Source: Lacinutrix sp. 5H-3-7-4
Lineage (GTDB): Bacteria > Bacteroidota > Bacteroidia > Flavobacteriales > Flavobacteriaceae
NCBI RefSeq assembly: GCF_000211855.2
Contig: NC_015638.1
Coordinates: 1,054,001-1,118,000 of the forward strand
Length of the DNA stretch: 64,000 bases
Direction of reading: 5' to 3'
Below, piece by piece: positions 1 to 11,500 of the stretch. Each line of letters opens with the position of its first letter. Positions within the stretch are counted from its first letter, which is position 1. The notes under the pieces were generated by a model. That model worked only from the letters and a program-made list of their open reading frames with translations. It was not told the origin of the DNA and searched no databases. The position numbers were made by a program, and so were the translations under genes.

Positions 1-3000
1 TTTCTTTCGAGGAAGTAAAGCCTCAGGTTCGCTTAGTTAACAGCGGTGTTATTCTTCCTAATTCTCAAGAATTAAAATTCAATTTTGAAGCGGTAAACCT
101 AAAAAAAGTAGACCTAAAAATTATTAAAATATACGAAGACAATGTACTTCAATTTTTACAAGACAATAATCTTCAAGGAGGCAATGATAATAGTATTAGA
201 CAAGTAGGAAGACGCATTGCAAAACAAACCATAACCTTAGTAAATGATGGTATAGAAAATGACGGAAAATGGAAAACCTACAGTGCAGATTTATCTAAAT
301 TCTTAACCGTAGATCCTGGCGCTATCTATCGTGTAGAAGTAAGTTTTAAGAAAGAGTATTCACTTTACGATTGTTCTGTAAATAGAAATATTACAAATTC
401 TGAAAACAACGAAGACTATTACGAAGATGAATATTATGAAGACGATTATTACTACGATAATTATAACGAAAGTACCACCGAAGACGAAGACCGAAGAGAA
501 GAAGAATATTGGGACAATGTAACGTACAGATACAGAAATTACAACTATAACTGGAGAGAACGCGACAACCCTTGTCACGATGCATATTACAATCAAGATC
601 GTGAAATTTCACAAAACCTATTGGCTTCAAATCTTGGTGTAATTGTAAAAAAAGGCGCGAATAACAATTACTATTTTGCAGTGACAAACATATTAAATAC
701 AAATGTTGAAGCTGCTGCTAAAGTAACGCTATACAATTATCAACAACAAGAAATTTCTAGCACTAGAACAGACCAAGAAGGTTTAGCAAAAATTGAAACA
801 AACAATCACGCTTCTTTTGCAATAGTTAGCAAAGGTAAAAGCAAAACCTATATAAAATTACGAGATGGCCAAGCTTTATCACTAAGTAAATTTGATGTTT
901 CTGGAAACCATTTACAACGTGGTTTAAAAGGCTATATTTATGGAGAACGTGGCGTTTGGCGACCTGGAGACTCACTACATCTTACTTTTATTTTAGACGA
1001 TAATGGCAATAAACTACCAAAAGGTCATCCAGTAAAAATGGAAGTTACAGATCCTAACGGAAAATTGGCTTACAAGAAAATTACAGCCAAAAACATTAAT
1101 AACTTTTACTCATTTAAAGTGCCTACTTCAACCGAAAATAAAACAGGAAACTGGAATGCAAAAGTTAGTGTTGGTGGCGCCACTTTTTACAAAGGCTTAA
1201 AAATTGAAACTGTAAAACCAAACCGCTTAAAAATAAAAGTAGATTTTAAAAATGAAGTGCTTTCTGGTAGCGAAGCATTAAACGGAACACTAAACGTAAA
1301 TTGGTTACATGGAGCACCAGCAAAAAATGTAAAAACTGAAATTAAAGCTAAATTTAGTAACGCATACACACCATTTAAAAAATTTAAAAACTATACGTTT
1401 AGAGATCCATCACGCTCTTTTTCTCAAGAAGAATTAAATGTTTTTGAAGGCAATGTAAACCAAGACGGTTTTACCGAAATTAAAAACAAATTAAGTGTTG
1501 GGCAAAATGCTCCTGGAATGTTAAACGTGCAATTTTTAGTACGTGCTTTCGAAAATGGTGGCGATTTTTCAATGGATGCTTTTACCAAACAATATGCACC
1601 TTACAAATCGTTTGTTGGTTTGCGTTCTCCTAAAGGAAAAGCTCATGGTTCGTTTTATACAGACGAGAATCAAACCTTTGATATTGTGGTTGTAGACGAC
1701 CAAGGAAAACCTATAAAACGAAACGGATTAGAAGTAAAAGTTTATAAGGTTGAATGGCGTTGGTGGTGGAATTCATCGTACGATAATTTATCAAAATACA
1801 CCTCAAGTTCTTTTCATAAACCATATATGAATAGTAAAATTAATACTAATGCTAAAGGCAAAGCCAGCTTCAATATTAATGTTCCAGAAAAAGATGGTGG
1901 ACGCTATTTAATTCGTGTTTACGATCCTGAAAGTGGTCACGCCACTGGTCGCACAGCTTATTTCTACAAAAATTGGTGGAAAAAGCAACCAAGCGGAGAC
2001 AAAGAAGCGGCTAAAATGTTAGTTTTTTCAGCAGATAAAGAAAATTATAATGTTGGTGAAACAGCAAAAATCACGTTTCCTTCTGGTACCGAAGGTCGTG
2101 CTTTAATTTCTATAGAAAACGGTACAGAAGTTATCGAGCATAAATGGCTAAAAACAAAAGCTGGTGAAACGGTTGTAGATGTTCCTATTACTAAAGCAAT
2201 GGCTCCAAATGTGTTTGTAAATATTTCATTATTACAACCGCATGCTACAACTGCTAACGATTTACCGTTAAGACTTTATGGCGTAATTCCAATTTTGGTT
2301 GAAGATCCAAACACAAAATTAGAACCTGAAATCAGGATGCCTAGCGTTTTAAAACCTGAAGAAGAATTTACTGTTATTGTTTCAGAAAAAAACAATAAAC
2401 CTATGACCTATACTGTGGCAATGGTTGAAGAAGGTTTACTAGATTTAACTCGATTTAAAACACCAAATGCCTGGTCTTCATTTTATGCTCGCGAAGCTTT
2501 AGGCGTAAAAACTTGGGATGTTTTCGACGATGTCGTTGGTGCTTACTCAGGAAGTATAGATCAAATATTTGCAATTGGTGGAGATGGAAATGCTGCCGAA
2601 GGAAAAAATAAAAAAGCAAACCGATTTAAGCCTGTTGTTAAAGTTTTAGGTCCGTTTACATTACAACCTGGCGGAAGAACAGAACATAAAATTAAAATGC
2701 CAAATTATATTGGTGCTGTGCGAACTATGGTAGTTGCAGGAAACACAGAGACTGAAGCTTATGGTAGCACAGACAAATCGGTTGAAGTTAAAAAACCACT
2801 TATGGTTCTTGCTACTTTACCAAGAAAATTAAGTCCTGGTGAAAAAGTTACACTTCCTGTTACTGTTTTTGCTATGGAACCTAAGGTTAAAAATGTAAAT
2901 ATTAAATTAAAATTAAGCAACGGCATTACAATTATTGGTGAGCAATCTAAAACATTAGCATTCGCAAAACCAGACGAGCAAATGGCTTATTTTGAGTTAG

Positions 3001-4616
3001 ACGTTAGCAAAGCAAATGGTATAAATACAGTAGAAGTTATTGCAACTGGAAATGGTGAAAAATCAATCTACAAAGTAGAACTTGATGTTGAGAATGTAAA
3101 CCCAATAACCTCTAAAGCGCTAGATCAAACGCTAGAAAAATCGGCTTCAGCTAGTCTCGATTTTACAACTTTTGGTGTAACAAATTCTAATAGCGCAACG
3201 GTTGAATTTTCAACAATGCCACCAATGGATTTTTCTAAAAGACTGCAATACCTTGTACAATATCCTCATGGTTGTGTAGAGCAAACGACGTCAGGAGTGT
3301 TTCCGCAGTTATATTTAAATGAAATTTTTGATATTCCGTTAAAGAAAAAACAAGAAATTCAAACCAATATAGAAAATGGCATCAAACGTCTTGGAAATTT
3401 CCAAAGACCAAACGGTGGTTTAAGTTATTGGATGGGAGAAAACACTGCTAATGATTGGGGAACTAGTTACGCAGGACATTTTATGCTTGAAGCCGAAAAA
3501 CTAGGATTTGTACTTCCGCTTACATTTAAAAGTAATTGGATTAAATATCAAAAAGAAGCTGCTAGAAGTTGGAGACCAAGCTATAAAACATACAATAGTG
3601 ATTTAGCACAAGCTTACAGATTGTACACTTTAGCCTTAGCAGGAAGTCCAGATTTAGGCGCTATGAATAGACTAAAAGAGTTTAGTGAAATCTCTAACGA
3701 AGCCAAATGGAGATTGGCTGCCGCTTACGCTTTAGCAGGACAAAATGAAGCTAGTAATGCCATTTCTAAAACAGCAAATATAGAATTTAAAGCACCTAAA
3801 TATAACTATTACACTTATGGTTCTATAGACAGAAATCGCGCAATGGCATTAGAAACAATGGTACTTACCAAAGATTCTAGAATGCAAGAATTAGCAAAAA
3901 CATTGGCTAAAGATCTATCGAGTAACCGTTGGATGAGTACACAAACAACAGCTTACAGTTTATTAGCAATGGCTAAAATGGTTAAAGCAAATGGTGGAAA
4001 ATCTCTTGATTTAGAATATACAATTAATGGTAAAACCGAAACCATAAACACCAAAAGCGCCATTGCGCAACGTGAATTAAAAGTTATAGATGGAAAAAAC
4101 ACTTTAAACTTTAAAAACAAACAAGGCAATGTTGTTTACGTTCGTGTTTTAAATTCTGGAAAACTGCCTTTAGGTGAAGAATTAACCGAACAAAGAGGTT
4201 TAAGCACAAGTGTAGTTTATAAAGATTTAAAAGGAAATACAATCGATATTAAAAATCTAAAACAAGGTCAAGATTTTGTGGCAACTGTTACAGTGTCTAA
4301 CCTAAAAAACGAACGTGTTACAGATGTTGCTTTAACACAAATATTTCCATCTGGTTGGGAAATTGTAAATACGCGTTTTACTGCCTTTGGAAGTAATACA
4401 ACAAGCCAAGCACGCTTTACAGATATTAGAGATGATCGCGTAAACTTTTATTTCGATTTAAATAAAAAAGGAAAATACGGTACTAATACTTTTAATGTTA
4501 TGCTTAACGCATCGTATTTAGGAACCTATTACCTACCAGGTATTCAAGCAGAAGCCATGTACGATAATGAGTTTTTAGTACGCACAAAAGGACAATGGGT
4601 AACCGTAGAAAAATAA
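1..4616 (+). CDS. Alpha-2-macroglobulin family protein, 5' partial
   Basis: The reading frame is open from base 3, so the start lies upstream and about 1538 residues are visible. Bacterial alpha-2-macroglobulins are periplasmic or lipid-anchored protease traps. The sequence shows macroglobulin-type beta domains (for example the GERGVWRPGDSLHLTF region near 950), then the thioester motif CVEQ inside YPHGCVEQTTSG at 3273-3284, then a helical thioester domain (RPNGGLSYW, about 3400-3990) and a C-terminal receptor-like domain. The intact CxEQ suggests covalent trapping is retained. Oddity: bases 400-590 encode a stretch extremely rich in Asp, Glu, Tyr and Asn between macroglobulin domains. A PBP1C gene follows three genes downstream, matching the known yfhM-pbpC pairing in enterobacteria (murein defence or repair). 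Codons at 621 and later that could act as starts are internal. Confidence 0.93.
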   Translation, partial: SFEEVKPQVRLVNSGVILPNSQELKFNFEAVNLKKVDLKIIKIYEDNVLQFLQDNNLQGGNDNSIRQVGRRIAKQTITLVNDGIENDGKWKTYSADLSKFLTVDPGAIYRVEVSFKKEYSLYDCSVNRNITNSENNEDYYEDEYYEDDYYYDNYNESTTEDEDRREEEYWDNVTYRYRNYNYNWRERDNPCHDAYYNQDREISQNLLASNLGVIVKKGANNNYYFAVTNILNTNVEAAAKVTLYNYQQQEISSTRTDQEGLAKIETNNHASFAIVSKGKSKTYIKLRDGQALSLSKFDVSGNHLQRGLKGYIYGERGVWRPGDSLHLTFILDDNGNKLPKGHPVKMEVTDPNGKLAYKKITAKNINNFYSFKVPTSTENKTGNWNAKVSVGGATFYKGLKIETVKPNRLKIKVDFKNEVLSGSEALNGTLNVNWLHGAPAKNVKTEIKAKFSNAYTPFKKFKNYTFRDPSRSFSQEELNVFEGNVNQDGFTEIKNKLSVGQNAPGMLNVQFLVRAFENGGDFSMDAFTKQYAPYKSFVGLRSPKGKAHGSFYTDENQTFDIVVVDDQGKPIKRNGLEVKVYKVEWRWWWNSSYDNLSKYTSSSFHKPYMNSKINTNAKGKASFNINVPEKDGGRYLIRVYDPESGHATGRTAYFYKNWWKKQPSGDKEAAKMLVFSADKENYNVGETAKITFPSGTEGRALISIENGTEVIEHKWLKTKAGETVVDVPITKAMAPNVFVNISLLQPHATTANDLPLRLYGVIPILVEDPNTKLEPEIRMPSVLKPEEEFTVIVSEKNNKPMTYTVAMVEEGLLDLTRFKTPNAWSSFYAREALGVKTWDVFDDVVGAYSGSIDQIFAIGGDGNAAEGKNKKANRFKPVVKVLGPFTLQPGGRTEHKIKMPNYIGAVRTMVVAGNTETEAYGSTDKSVEVKKPLMVLATLPRKLSPGEKVTLPVTVFAMEPKVKNVNIKLKLSNGITIIGEQSKTLAFAKPDEQMAYFELDVSKANGINTVEVIATGNGEKSIYKVELDVENVNPITSKALDQTLEKSASASLDFTTFGVTNSNSATVEFSTMPPMDFSKRLQYLVQYPHGCVEQTTSGVFPQLYLNEIFDIPLKKKQEIQTNIENGIKRLGNFQRPNGGLSYWMGENTANDWGTSYAGHFMLEAEKLGFVLPLTFKSNWIKYQKEAARSWRPSYKTYNSDLAQAYRLYTLALAGSPDLGAMNRLKEFSEISNEAKWRLAAAYALAGQNEASNAISKTANIEFKAPKYNYYTYGSIDRNRAMALETMVLTKDSRMQELAKTLAKDLSSNRWMSTQTTAYSLLAMAKMVKANGGKSLDLEYTINGKTETINTKSAIAQRELKVIDGKNTLNFKNKQGNVVYVRVLNSGKLPLGEELTEQRGLSTSVVYKDLKGNTIDIKNLKQGQDFVATVTVSNLKNERVTDVALTQIFPSGWEIVNTRFTAFGSNTTSQARFTDIRDDRVNFYFDLNKKGKYGTNTFNVMLNASYLGTYYLPGIQAEAMYDNEFLVRTKGQWVTVEK

Positions 4617-4771
4617 CTAATTCTTGCGCAAGTAGGAATCTAAAAAACAAAAAAAAGACCACTATGATTTGAAATTGAAGACGATAAAGGACGCTTTATT
4701 CAACACGCTTTCAGGTGATAACAAACCAACTAAAATGTTTAACTGTCATATTAATTTAAAAACAAAACATT

Positions 4772-5635
4772 ATGAAAACGACAAAACATTTTATCACAAC
4801 AATTGTATTATTAATCGTAGCATTTGGTTACAGTCAAAACTATGCTTACGTAACAGCAGATAGCGGATTAACGGTTAGAGAGCTTCCAGATATTGGCGCT
4901 TCAAAACTAGGTAAACTTATGTATAATGAAGCCGTTGAGGTTGTTGAGAAAACTGATAAAAAACTGGTAATTCTAGACCAAGGCAAAAAAGTTGAAGGCG
5001 AATGGGTGAAAATAAAAATGAATGGCTACCAAGACCTAAAAGGTTATGTTTTTAACGGCTTTTTATCTAAAAATAAAATGGCTAAAATTGTAAATATTAA
5101 ACTCACCGAAGCAGATATTCATATTAAAAATTTAGCTATTTATAACGATGATGAATTACAGGATTTAACAACAAAAAATAATCTTAATATTGGAATTCAT
5201 GTTAAAAACACACCTGGCAAAAAAACTATTGAAGTTAAAAACAACAATTATAAAAGTGTAAAGATTTTACAGCGTTATCAAAACACAATACATATTTTAG
5301 ACGAACAAACACTTTGTGATTTAAGCGAATGGAAACAATTTCAATCGGACTGGAAACCAATTAAAAAAATAAACAAAACAAGGTTTGAAACATTAACTTA
5401 TACTGATGCAGATACAAAACAATTTGTTCCTTTTGCTATTGAAGATTTAAAAACTATAGTTTCAGAAAAATGTGGAGAAAGTTGGATGAAAAACATCGAA
5501 AATATAAGTAACACGAATCAGTTTCCTATTAATGTTTCAACAAACCAAGTGTTTTTAAAATTTGTACTTACAGATTTTGAAGATAATGTTTCAGAAAAAA
5601 CAATAACATTTACAGTACCGAAACACGAAAATTAA
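4772..5635 (+). CDS. Secreted SH3-like domain protein
   Basis: A 287-residue protein with an N-terminal signal peptide (hydrophobic IVLLIVAFGYS, cleavage likely after YSQ near residue 22). Residues 25-100 look like a bacterial SH3 (SH3b) domain: AYVTADSGLTVRELPDIGAS, then GEWVKIKMNGYQDLKGYVFNGFL. Such domains usually bind peptidoglycan peptides or act as periplasmic ligand modules. The remaining about 185 residues have no motif I recognise. It lies between the alpha-2-macroglobulin and pbpC on the same strand, which suggests an envelope role. The start ATG at 4772 gives a complete signal peptide; an overlapping frame beginning at 4669 lacks one and is rejected. Function is inferred from domain and context only. 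Confidence 0.8.
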   Translation: MKTTKHFITTIVLLIVAFGYSQNYAYVTADSGLTVRELPDIGASKLGKLMYNEAVEVVEKTDKKLVILDQGKKVEGEWVKIKMNGYQDLKGYVFNGFLSKNKMAKIVNIKLTEADIHIKNLAIYNDDELQDLTTKNNLNIGIHVKNTPGKKTIEVKNNNYKSVKILQRYQNTIHILDEQTLCDLSEWKQFQSDWKPIKKINKTRFETLTYTDADTKQFVPFAIEDLKTIVSEKCGESWMKNIENISNTNQFPINVSTNQVFLKFVLTDFEDNVSEKTITFTVPKHEN

Positions 5636-5669
5636 TTAAAAAAGATTTCCGCTTTCTCGGAAACTAAAG

Positions 5670-5987
5670 ATGAAAAACTTTAAACCATACTACGCAGTGA
5701 TTTTTACTTCTACCAGGACCGAAGGCGACAACGGCTACCTTGAAATGGCAGAATTAATGGAAACTTTAGCTAAAAAACAAAATGGCTTTATTAGCATAGA
5801 TTCTGCAAGAAACGAAGTAGGAATCACTGTTAGTTATTGGGAAAACTTAGAAGCAATACAACTTTGGAAACAGCAAACAGATCATGTAATTGCACAACAA
5901 AAAGGTATTAAAGATTGGTATTCGTGGTATAATGTAAAAATTTGTAAAGTGGAACGCGAATATACTTTTCAGCGAATGCAAGAATAA
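5670..5987 (+). CDS. Antibiotic biosynthesis monooxygenase (ABM)-like protein
   Basis: A 105-residue cytoplasmic protein with the pattern of a dimeric alpha/beta-barrel ABM-like fold: a first strand YYAVIFTSTR, a helix with MAELMETLAKKQNGFISIDSAR, and a strand plus helix GITVSYWENLEAIQLWKQQTDH. ABM-like proteins include small monooxygenases and heme-degrading enzymes, but many have no known substrate and no specific catalytic residue can be read here. The stop is 2 nt before the pbpC start, so the two are probably co-transcribed. Its place among envelope genes does not explain its role. Confidence 0.75.
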   Translation: MKNFKPYYAVIFTSTRTEGDNGYLEMAELMETLAKKQNGFISIDSARNEVGITVSYWENLEAIQLWKQQTDHVIAQQKGIKDWYSWYNVKICKVEREYTFQRMQE

Positions 5988-5989
5988 AA

Positions 5990-8341
5990 ATGAATAAAGC
6001 ATTTGCCTACATAAAAAAGCACAAAATCAAGTCGGTAAGTATCGTTATCGTTTTGCTTGCCTATTATTTTTGTTTACCAAAACAACTTTTTAAAGATCCA
6101 ACAGCAACTGTAATTACAAGTAGCAACAACACATTATTAGGCGCACAAATTGCAAAAGATGGACAATGGCGATTTCCTAAAAACGATAGTGTTCCAGAAA
6201 AATTTAAAACCTGTATTATTAATTTTGAAGATGAATATTTTTATAAGCATCCTGGTTTTAATCCTATTTCAATATTTAAAGCACTAAAACAAAATATTAA
6301 TTCCGGAGCAATAAAACGAGGCGGAAGCACATTAACACAGCAAGTTATTCGTTTATCGCGAAAAGGACAACCGCGAACATATTTAGAAAAAATTAAAGAA
6401 ATTATTCTTGCTACGCGTTTAGAAATTCGCGAAAGCAAAGATGAGATTTTAGCATACTATTCCAGTTACGCTCCTTTTGGTGGTAATGTGGTTGGTATTG
6501 ATGCTGCATCTTGGCGCTATTTTAATAGAAACCCACACGAATTATCGTGGGCAGAAAGCGCAACATTAGCTGTTTTACCCAATGCACCAAGCTTAATATA
6601 TCCTGGAAAAAATCAAACTAAATTATTAAAAAAAAGAGATCGATTACTAAAAAAACTACTTCAAAATAAAATAATAGACTCACTAACTTATAATTTATCT
6701 ATAGCAGAAGGTTTACCACAAAAACCGTATCCACTACCTCAAATCGCACCACATTTACTACAAAAAGTAGTTAAATCTAATCCTGGAGAACGTGTTAAAA
6801 CAACAGTAAATTACAAATTACAGCAACAAGCAAACACTGTTGTTTACAACCATTATAACTTATTAAAACAGAATGAAATTCATAATATTTCAGTTCTAGT
6901 TTTAGATGTAAAAACACGTGAAGTTTTAACTTATATTGGCAACGCACCTACAAATAATAAAAACCAAAAAGATGTTGATGTCATTAATAAACCAAGAAGT
7001 ACAGGTAGCATTTTAAAACCATTTCTTTATGCTGCCATGCTAGATGCAGGCGATTTATTACCAAACACGCTTGTGGCAGATGTTCCTACTCAATTTGGAA
7101 ATTATGTGCCAGAAAACTATAATAAAGAATTTGATGGCGCAGTTCCTGCAAGTCGCGCATTGTCTCGCTCATTAAATGTTCCTGCCGTTAGAATGCTTAA
7201 AGATTTTGGACTAGATAGATTTCATCATTATTTAAAAGATTTAAAACTGAAAGACATAAAATACAATGCAAACCACTACGGTTTATCTTTAATTTTAGGT
7301 GGAGCTGAAAGTAATTTATGGGATTTATGTAAAAGTTATGCTAGTTTTTCTTCAACTTTAAATCATTTTAACGAAACATCAAGCGAGTATTTTTCAAATG
7401 AATTTTGCGAACCCACTTTTTTAGCTTCAGAAAAAATTGACTTCGGAAAAAAATCAACAGAAAAAACACTATTTGATGCAGCCTCAATATATCTTACCTA
7501 CGAAAGTTTAAAACAAGTAAACAGACCAGAAGGTAATGAAAACTGGGAGTTTTTTGATGATTCAAAGCAAATTGCATGGAAAACCGGAACCAGTTTTGGT
7601 TTTCGTGATGCTTGGGCTATTGGCACCACAAAAGATTATGTTGTTGGTGTTTGGGTTGGTAATGCAGATGGAGAAGGTAGACCTGGCTTAGTTGGTGTAG
7701 AAGCCGCAGCTCCTATTTTATTTGATGTATTTGATTTATTACCAAATAGCGAATGGTTTGCTAAGCCTTTTGATGAAATGAGCGAAATTAATGTATGTAA
7801 AGAAAGTGGTTTTAGAGCAGGACAATATTGCAATCACAGTTTAAAAACTTTTGTTCAAAAAAGCGGACTTAAAACAAAACCTTGTCCTTACCATAAATTA
7901 GTACATTTGGATAATTCTGGAAACTTTCAAGTAAACACATCCTGCGAAGCAATAAGTAATATTAAAAATACGTCTTGGTTCGTGCTTCCCCCTTTAATGG
8001 AATACTATTACAAAAGTAAAAACCCATTTTATAAATCACTTCCTACATATAGAAATGATTGTATAGGAAATGAAGATGAAAAAATGCAATTTATCTACCC
8101 AAAAAACAATGCAAAAATTTTCCTTCCTAAAGATTTTAACGAAGAGACCAATGAGCTTATTTTAAAGATTGCACATTCGAAAAAAATGAGTGCTATTTTT
8201 TGGTATATCGACAACAAATACATAGGAAAAACCACTGAAATTCACGATTTAGCAATTAAACCACTCGAAGGCGTTCATATCCTTATAGCAGTAGACGAAT
8301 TTGGCAATGAACTCAAGAAAACCATAGAAATTTCTAGATAA
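5990..8341 (+). CDS. pbpC: Penicillin-binding protein 1C
   Basis: A bifunctional peptidoglycan synthase of 783 residues, anchored by one N-terminal membrane helix (about 15-30). The GT51 glycosyltransferase domain has the catalytic Glu in NFEDEYFYKHPGFNP and the conserved KRGGSTLTQQVIRL. The transpeptidase domain has all three motifs: SILK (active-site Ser about 340), SLN in SRSLNVPAVR, and KTGTSFGFRDAW. A C-terminal domain of about 170 residues with Cys pairs corresponds to the PBP1C-specific BiPBP_C region. The gene follows an ABM-like gene by 2 nt and sits downstream of an alpha-2-macroglobulin, the partner usually found with pbpC. No key residue is missing. Confidence 0.95.
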   Translation: MNKAFAYIKKHKIKSVSIVIVLLAYYFCLPKQLFKDPTATVITSSNNTLLGAQIAKDGQWRFPKNDSVPEKFKTCIINFEDEYFYKHPGFNPISIFKALKQNINSGAIKRGGSTLTQQVIRLSRKGQPRTYLEKIKEIILATRLEIRESKDEILAYYSSYAPFGGNVVGIDAASWRYFNRNPHELSWAESATLAVLPNAPSLIYPGKNQTKLLKKRDRLLKKLLQNKIIDSLTYNLSIAEGLPQKPYPLPQIAPHLLQKVVKSNPGERVKTTVNYKLQQQANTVVYNHYNLLKQNEIHNISVLVLDVKTREVLTYIGNAPTNNKNQKDVDVINKPRSTGSILKPFLYAAMLDAGDLLPNTLVADVPTQFGNYVPENYNKEFDGAVPASRALSRSLNVPAVRMLKDFGLDRFHHYLKDLKLKDIKYNANHYGLSLILGGAESNLWDLCKSYASFSSTLNHFNETSSEYFSNEFCEPTFLASEKIDFGKKSTEKTLFDAASIYLTYESLKQVNRPEGNENWEFFDDSKQIAWKTGTSFGFRDAWAIGTTKDYVVGVWVGNADGEGRPGLVGVEAAAPILFDVFDLLPNSEWFAKPFDEMSEINVCKESGFRAGQYCNHSLKTFVQKSGLKTKPCPYHKLVHLDNSGNFQVNTSCEAISNIKNTSWFVLPPLMEYYYKSKNPFYKSLPTYRNDCIGNEDEKMQFIYPKNNAKIFLPKDFNEETNELILKIAHSKKMSAIFWYIDNKYIGKTTEIHDLAIKPLEGVHILIAVDEFGNELKKTIEISR

Positions 8342-8500
8342 TTTTGTTAAAATAGTTAGAATACATCTTCAATAATAAAATAATCATCCACTTCATCGAA
8401 AAAGGGTGCATTACGTCTATATGTCGCAATTTAGTAATTCAATTAACATATATTTAAGATTCAATTTTTGTAAACATAACATTCTAACACTAATCATAAA

Positions 8501-11500
8501 ATGAAAAAGACTACTTTATTATTGGTTTTACTTCTAATAAGTTTATCCATAAGTGCACAAACTTATTTGAGTGAAAATTTCGACACAAACATACCTGCAA
8601 CATGGACAGTTGATGATGCAGGAGCAGCTACTGGAGATTCATGGATTTCTGGACAAGTTGGAGGTGTTAACAATCTTGATGGCACTAATGCTGCTTTTGT
8701 AGATAGTGATGCTAACGGAAATGGAACATTACTTATTGAAACCCTTACCTCTCCTACTTTTGATACTACCGGAGCAACCGCAATATTTCTTGATTTTGAT
8801 CAATACTATAGAAATATTGGAGCAGACACAGCCGTTGTTGAAGTTTGGGATGGTACTGCATGGGTTCCTGTTTTAACTCAAACAACAACAGCAGGAGCAT
8901 TTAGTAATCCAGATCAACAACATATAGATCTTACAGCATATTCTAATAATGCAATGCAAATTCGCTTTGTTTACGACGATGCAGATTCTTGGGCTTGGTA
9001 TTGGTTAGTAGATAATGTTATTGTTTACAATGCAACTTGTCCAAATCCAGATAGTTTCACTTTTTTAAGTGCAACATCAACAACAGCAGATATTTCATGG
9101 ACAGCCGGAGGAACTGAAACAGCTTGGGAGGTTGCAATACAAACTCCTGGAACTGGAATGCCAACAGGTTCTGGTACAGCAACTACTTCTAATAATCCTT
9201 ATGTTGCAACAGGATTAACACCTGCAACTAATTATGAAGCTTATGTTCGTGCAGATTGTGGTGGTGATTTTAGTATTTGGGTTGGACCAATAAATTTTGC
9301 TACAGAGTGCACAACGTTTGTAGCGCCATATACAGAAGGTTTTGAAAATGGTGGAGATATTCCATTATGTTGGACAATGGATGGTGGTGAAGATTGGCAG
9401 TTTGATAATGACCCTGGTTTTAATCACATTGGAGACAATGGTACAATTACTGGAACAACAGCAACTAACGATTACTTTGCATGGGTAGACTCTTCAGGAG
9501 ATGATGGGCCAACAACTTTAACCACGCCATTAGTTGACGTATCTACATTAGCAACACCAGCTTTATCTTTTTATGAATTAAGTGATAACGAAGATAATGA
9601 CAACTCTCAATTAGATGTTGAGGTTTGGGATGGTGCTGCATGGAATTTAATGGCTACTTATAACACCAATACAAATGGTTGGGAAGAAAAAACAATAAAC
9701 TTAAGTACACTAACAATAACTGGAGACGTTCAAGCACGATTTATTTTCTCTGAAACATCAACAGGATTCTATGATGATATCGCAATAGACGATGTTACTT
9801 TTGATGAGTTACCATCATGTGTAAACCCAGGAAATTTAGCTGTTGATAGTGCAACAGATACTACAGCTACTTTATCTTGGATGGTAAATGGAACAGAAAC
9901 AGCATGGGAAGTTGCAGTACAGGCACCAGGAACAGGAATTCCTACTGGAGCAGGAATGGCTGCAACAACTAATCCATACACAGCAACAGGTTTAACTGCT
10001 GCTACAACTTATGAATATTATGTAAGAGCAAATTGTGGTACAGAATTTAGTGATTGGATTGGTCCCTTAGTATTCGATACAGAATGTGCCGTATTTATCG
10101 CTCCTTATACTGAAGGATTTGAAAACGGAGGAATTATACCATTATGCTGGACGATGGATGGTGGAGAAGATTGGGAATTTGCTAATGATCCTGGATTTGA
10201 TCACATTGGAAACAATGGTGTAATTACAGGCACAACTGCTACTAATGATTATTTTGCCTGGGTAGACTCTTCTGGAACTGATGCTCCAGCAACATTAACA
10301 ACGCCTCTTATAGACGTATCTGGTTTAGCCGTACCTGCATTATCATTTTATGAATTAAGTGATAATGAAGGAAATGACAACTCACAATTAGATGTAGAAG
10401 TTTGGGATGGTGCTGCTTGGAATTTAATGGCAACTTACAATACAAACACTAATGGTTGGGAAGAAAAAACAATAAACTTAAGTACACTTACAATTACAGG
10501 AAATGTACAAGCGAGATTTATTTTTTCAGAAGTAATTACACCAGGAGACTTTTATGATGATATCGCAATAGACGATGTGACTTTCGATGAATTACCAAGT
10601 TGTGTAAACCCAGCTAATTTAGGTGTTGACAGTACAACAGACACTACTGCTACTTTATCTTGGATGGTAAATGGAACAGAAACAGCGTGGGAAGTTGTTG
10701 TTCAATCTCCAGGAACAGGAATGCCTACTGGAGCTGGAGATCCTGCAGCAACTAATCCATACACAGCAACAGGTTTAACAGCTATTACAGACTATGAATA
10801 TTTTGTAAGAGCAGACTGTGGGAATGGTGATTTTAGTGATTGGGTTGGACCATTTACTTTTACAACAGAATGTTCAACATTTGCAGCTCCTTACACAGAA
10901 GGCTTTGAAAATGGCGGAACAATACCAGATTGTTGGACCATGAATGGTGGTGGAATTTGGGAATTTGCTAATGACCCTGGATTCGACCATATTGGTAACA
11001 ATGGTACTATAACAGGAAACACTGCTACAAACGATTATTTTGCTTGGGTAGATTCTTCAGGAGACAATGGACCTACATCATTATTTTCTCCCTTAATAGA
11101 TACAACTCCTTTAGCAGAGCCAGCACTATCATTCTACTTATTAAGTGATAATGAAGGAAATGCAAATTCTCAGTTAGACGTTGAAGTTTGGGATGGTGCG
11201 GCATGGAATCCAGTTGGAACATATAATACAAATACTGGCGGATGGGAATATATTATTATTAATATAAGTACATTAAATATAACTGGACCTGTACAAGTTC
11301 AATTTATATTCTCTGAAGTTATTGACCCAAGTGATTTCTATGACGATATTGCAATTGATGATGTTACTATAGATGAGTTACCTCCTTGTTTATTCCCTAA
11401 CACAATTACAACATCGAATACCACAGAAACTTCTGTAGACATTTCATGGATACCAGGAGCATCTGAAACAGCTTGGGAATATGTTGTACAGCCAGTAGGA

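Noticed and set aside
4669-4863. Short frame overlapping the start of the SH3 protein gene
   Set aside because: It lacks a coding pattern and overlaps in another frame a gene with a clear signal peptide.
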